33,912 bases of DNA from Methylobacterium sp. W2. Lineage in GTDB: Bacteria > Pseudomonadota > Alphaproteobacteria > Rhizobiales > Beijerinckiaceae. Each line of letters starts with the position of its first letter. The first letter of the stretch is position 1. Where the stretch lies: NCBI RefSeq assembly GCF_020662345.1, contig NZ_VMOA01000056.1:1-33912 (forward strand), given 5' to 3'. Below, one piece after another: positions 32,934 to 33,912 of the stretch. A program made the translations under genes and the position numbers. Below the pieces are notes generated by a model. That model did not search any database. It saw only the letters and a program-made list of their open reading frames with translations, and was not told where the DNA came from.

Positions 32934-33908
32934 TTACCGGGCCCCCGGTTGCCGTGAACCTGCCGCTCGGGAAGCCTGCCGGCTCTCCCAACGTCGAAGG
33001 TCAGCACCAGCATCGTGGCGAATGGCTTTGATGACCGCCCGCCCACCGCCGCCGGCGAAGGCAAGCCCGCCGAGGGTGCGACCCGCGAAGACCTTACACA
33101 GCCGAGCCGCGGTGCCGGGGCGGAGATCATGCTTGGCCTGCCGAAAACGACCCGTTGTCGGCGTTGTGACCTCACCCGTCTCCGCATCAACGTCTGTTCG
33201 CTTCAGGGGAATAAGGCGGTAGTCCGATAGCTGCCCCTTGCTCATGTAGAGGGCTTGGCCCGCGACCTCCGACCGTTCGATAGCGCGGTAGTGCGCGGCA
33301 TCGATTCCAGGGACGATGGTCTGGTAGCGCCGGTTGGCAGCGTTGCAGATCTCCCTCAACTGTTCCTCTGTGATGCCCCACACGATGGCATGGGTGTGCC
33401 AGGAAACGGCGTGCCGGTACCCGCCGCCGGTGACGTCCAGGTTCGAATAGTACGCCCCCTCCGCCATCCCAACGTAGCTACAACCGCGGAGGATCTGATG
33501 GGTCCAGCTGTGAAGGGGGTGAACCTTGAAAGCGGCGGCCCAGTCCTCGCGGACCGTGAACCGCCGCGCGATGAGGGTAACGAAAAACACCGGCTCATCT
33601 ACGGGGAGCGCGCGGACCGCTCGGTCCAGGTGCTCGGCCATGATGCGGGCGAACTGCAAACGCGCTTTGAGATTGTTAGCCGGCTGAAACCGAGCGTTGG
33701 CCGGGTCGAGTTCGGTCGCGGTCTCTCTATCGAGAACGACCGACCCGCTGCGACCCATGTGGAGGTAGTGTTTCAGGCGGCCATCGGCCTCCCGGTGCTG
33801 CCGCTCAAACTCGACCCAGGTGGTAACCGGCTCTCGCTGTGTCTTGGGTGCTGAGCGGGGCTTGGGCTTTGAAGGGGTGGTGGGGGTGCGAAGGGGTGAT
33901 GCGGGCAA
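32934..33908 (-). CDS. HUH-type replication-initiator-like protein (possibly partial)
   Basis: A 324-residue basic protein whose frame reaches the window edge from a TTG at 33908, so the true start may be outside or at an internal ATG near residue 51. HAVSWHTHAIVWG (His171 and His173) is a His-hydrophobe-His metal motif, and AGQALYMSKGQLSDY (Tyr221, Lys224) resembles the Tyr-x-x-Lys active site of rolling-circle Rep proteins and relaxases. An upstream FFVTLIARRF strand is motif-1-like. HUH enzymes nick one DNA strand and stay attached through the tyrosine. The function as plasmid replication initiator is inferred; a transposase or another HUH nuclease is possible. Confidence 0.55.
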   Translation of the reverse strand: MPASPLRTPTTPSKPKPRSAPKTQREPVTTWVEFERQHREADGRLKHYLHMGRSGSVVLDRETATELDPANARFQPANNLKARLQFARIMAEHLDRAVRALPVDEPVFFVTLIARRFTVREDWAAAFKVHPLHSWTHQILRGCSYVGMAEGAYYSNLDVTGGGYRHAVSWHTHAIVWGITEEQLREICNAANRRYQTIVPGIDAAHYRAIERSEVAGQALYMSKGQLSDYRLIPLKRTDVDAETGEVTTPTTGRFRQAKHDLRPGTAARLCKVFAGRTLGGLAFAGGGGRAVIKAIRHDAGADLRRWESRQASRAAGSRQPGAR

Positions 33909-33912
33909 AGGT

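Noticed and set aside
1..33912. CRISPR arrays or long tandem repeats
   Set aside because: No regularly spaced repeat units were seen on reading through the window.

Overview
The window looks like GC-rich alphaproteobacterial DNA, most likely Methylobacterium/Methylorubrum. It carries a lanthanide-type methanol dehydrogenase (xoxF), a MoxYX-like two-component pair, a formamidase, DUF3768 and DUF805 proteins, and many insertion sequences. No rRNA or intact tRNA is visible. The genus is inferred from gene content, not from a search.

Left part (1-6060): a scrapyard of mobile DNA. In order it holds the end of an IS3-family orfA, a hypothetical gene, an apparently intact IS1595/ISXO2 transposase, a dnaK N-terminal stub, an intact peroxiredoxin-DsbA pair, a broken FixK/Fnr regulator cut by an IS481 remnant, a frameshifted IS3 (IS407-type) element, and the C-terminal end of a tyrosine recombinase. 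The peroxiredoxin-DsbA pair, dnaK stub and FixK remnant look like the remains of a stress-response cluster.

Island part (about 6013-17703): a 47-bp copy of the 3' part of tRNA-Phe lies beside a complete P4-type integrase, as expected at one end of an integrated island. About 0.9 kb further on is the most notable content, a three-gene operon that is visibly AT-richer than its surroundings. It encodes a 1146-aa soluble protein ending in a histidine-kinase-type ATPase domain, a stand-alone receiver, and a receiver fused to a nucleoside-phosphorylase domain. This is the architecture of the anti-phage system Detocs (DtcA-DtcB-DtcC), in which the phosphorylase effector destroys ATP. A serine resolvase with a 28-bp dyad resembling a res crossover site follows, then a large PAS hybrid histidine kinase with receiver and Hpt domains.

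Middle part (17863-22840): a minus-strand run of four genes (DUF805/SHOCT, superinfection-immunity-like/SHOCT, two exported proteins of unknown function), a divergent XRE regulator, and a two-gene DUF3768 operon behind a near-consensus promoter and a hairpin leader.

Methylotrophy part (22951-30091): a NarL-type response regulator and NarX/MoxY-type kinase diverge from a stand-alone xoxF. XoxF has the Asp-Tyr-Asp lanthanide motif but no xoxG or xoxJ next to it. Then come an Rrf2 repressor with a perfect palindrome over its start codon, a SAM methyltransferase, a umuC remnant and a formamidase. XoxF makes formaldehyde or formate from methanol and formamidase makes formate and ammonia, so both could feed C1 metabolism.

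Right part (30384-33912): a hypothetical gene with its own terminator, an unusual photolyase-like FAD protein without an N-terminal antenna domain, and a possible HUH-type replication protein running to the window edge, which hints at a plasmid or an integrated plasmid.
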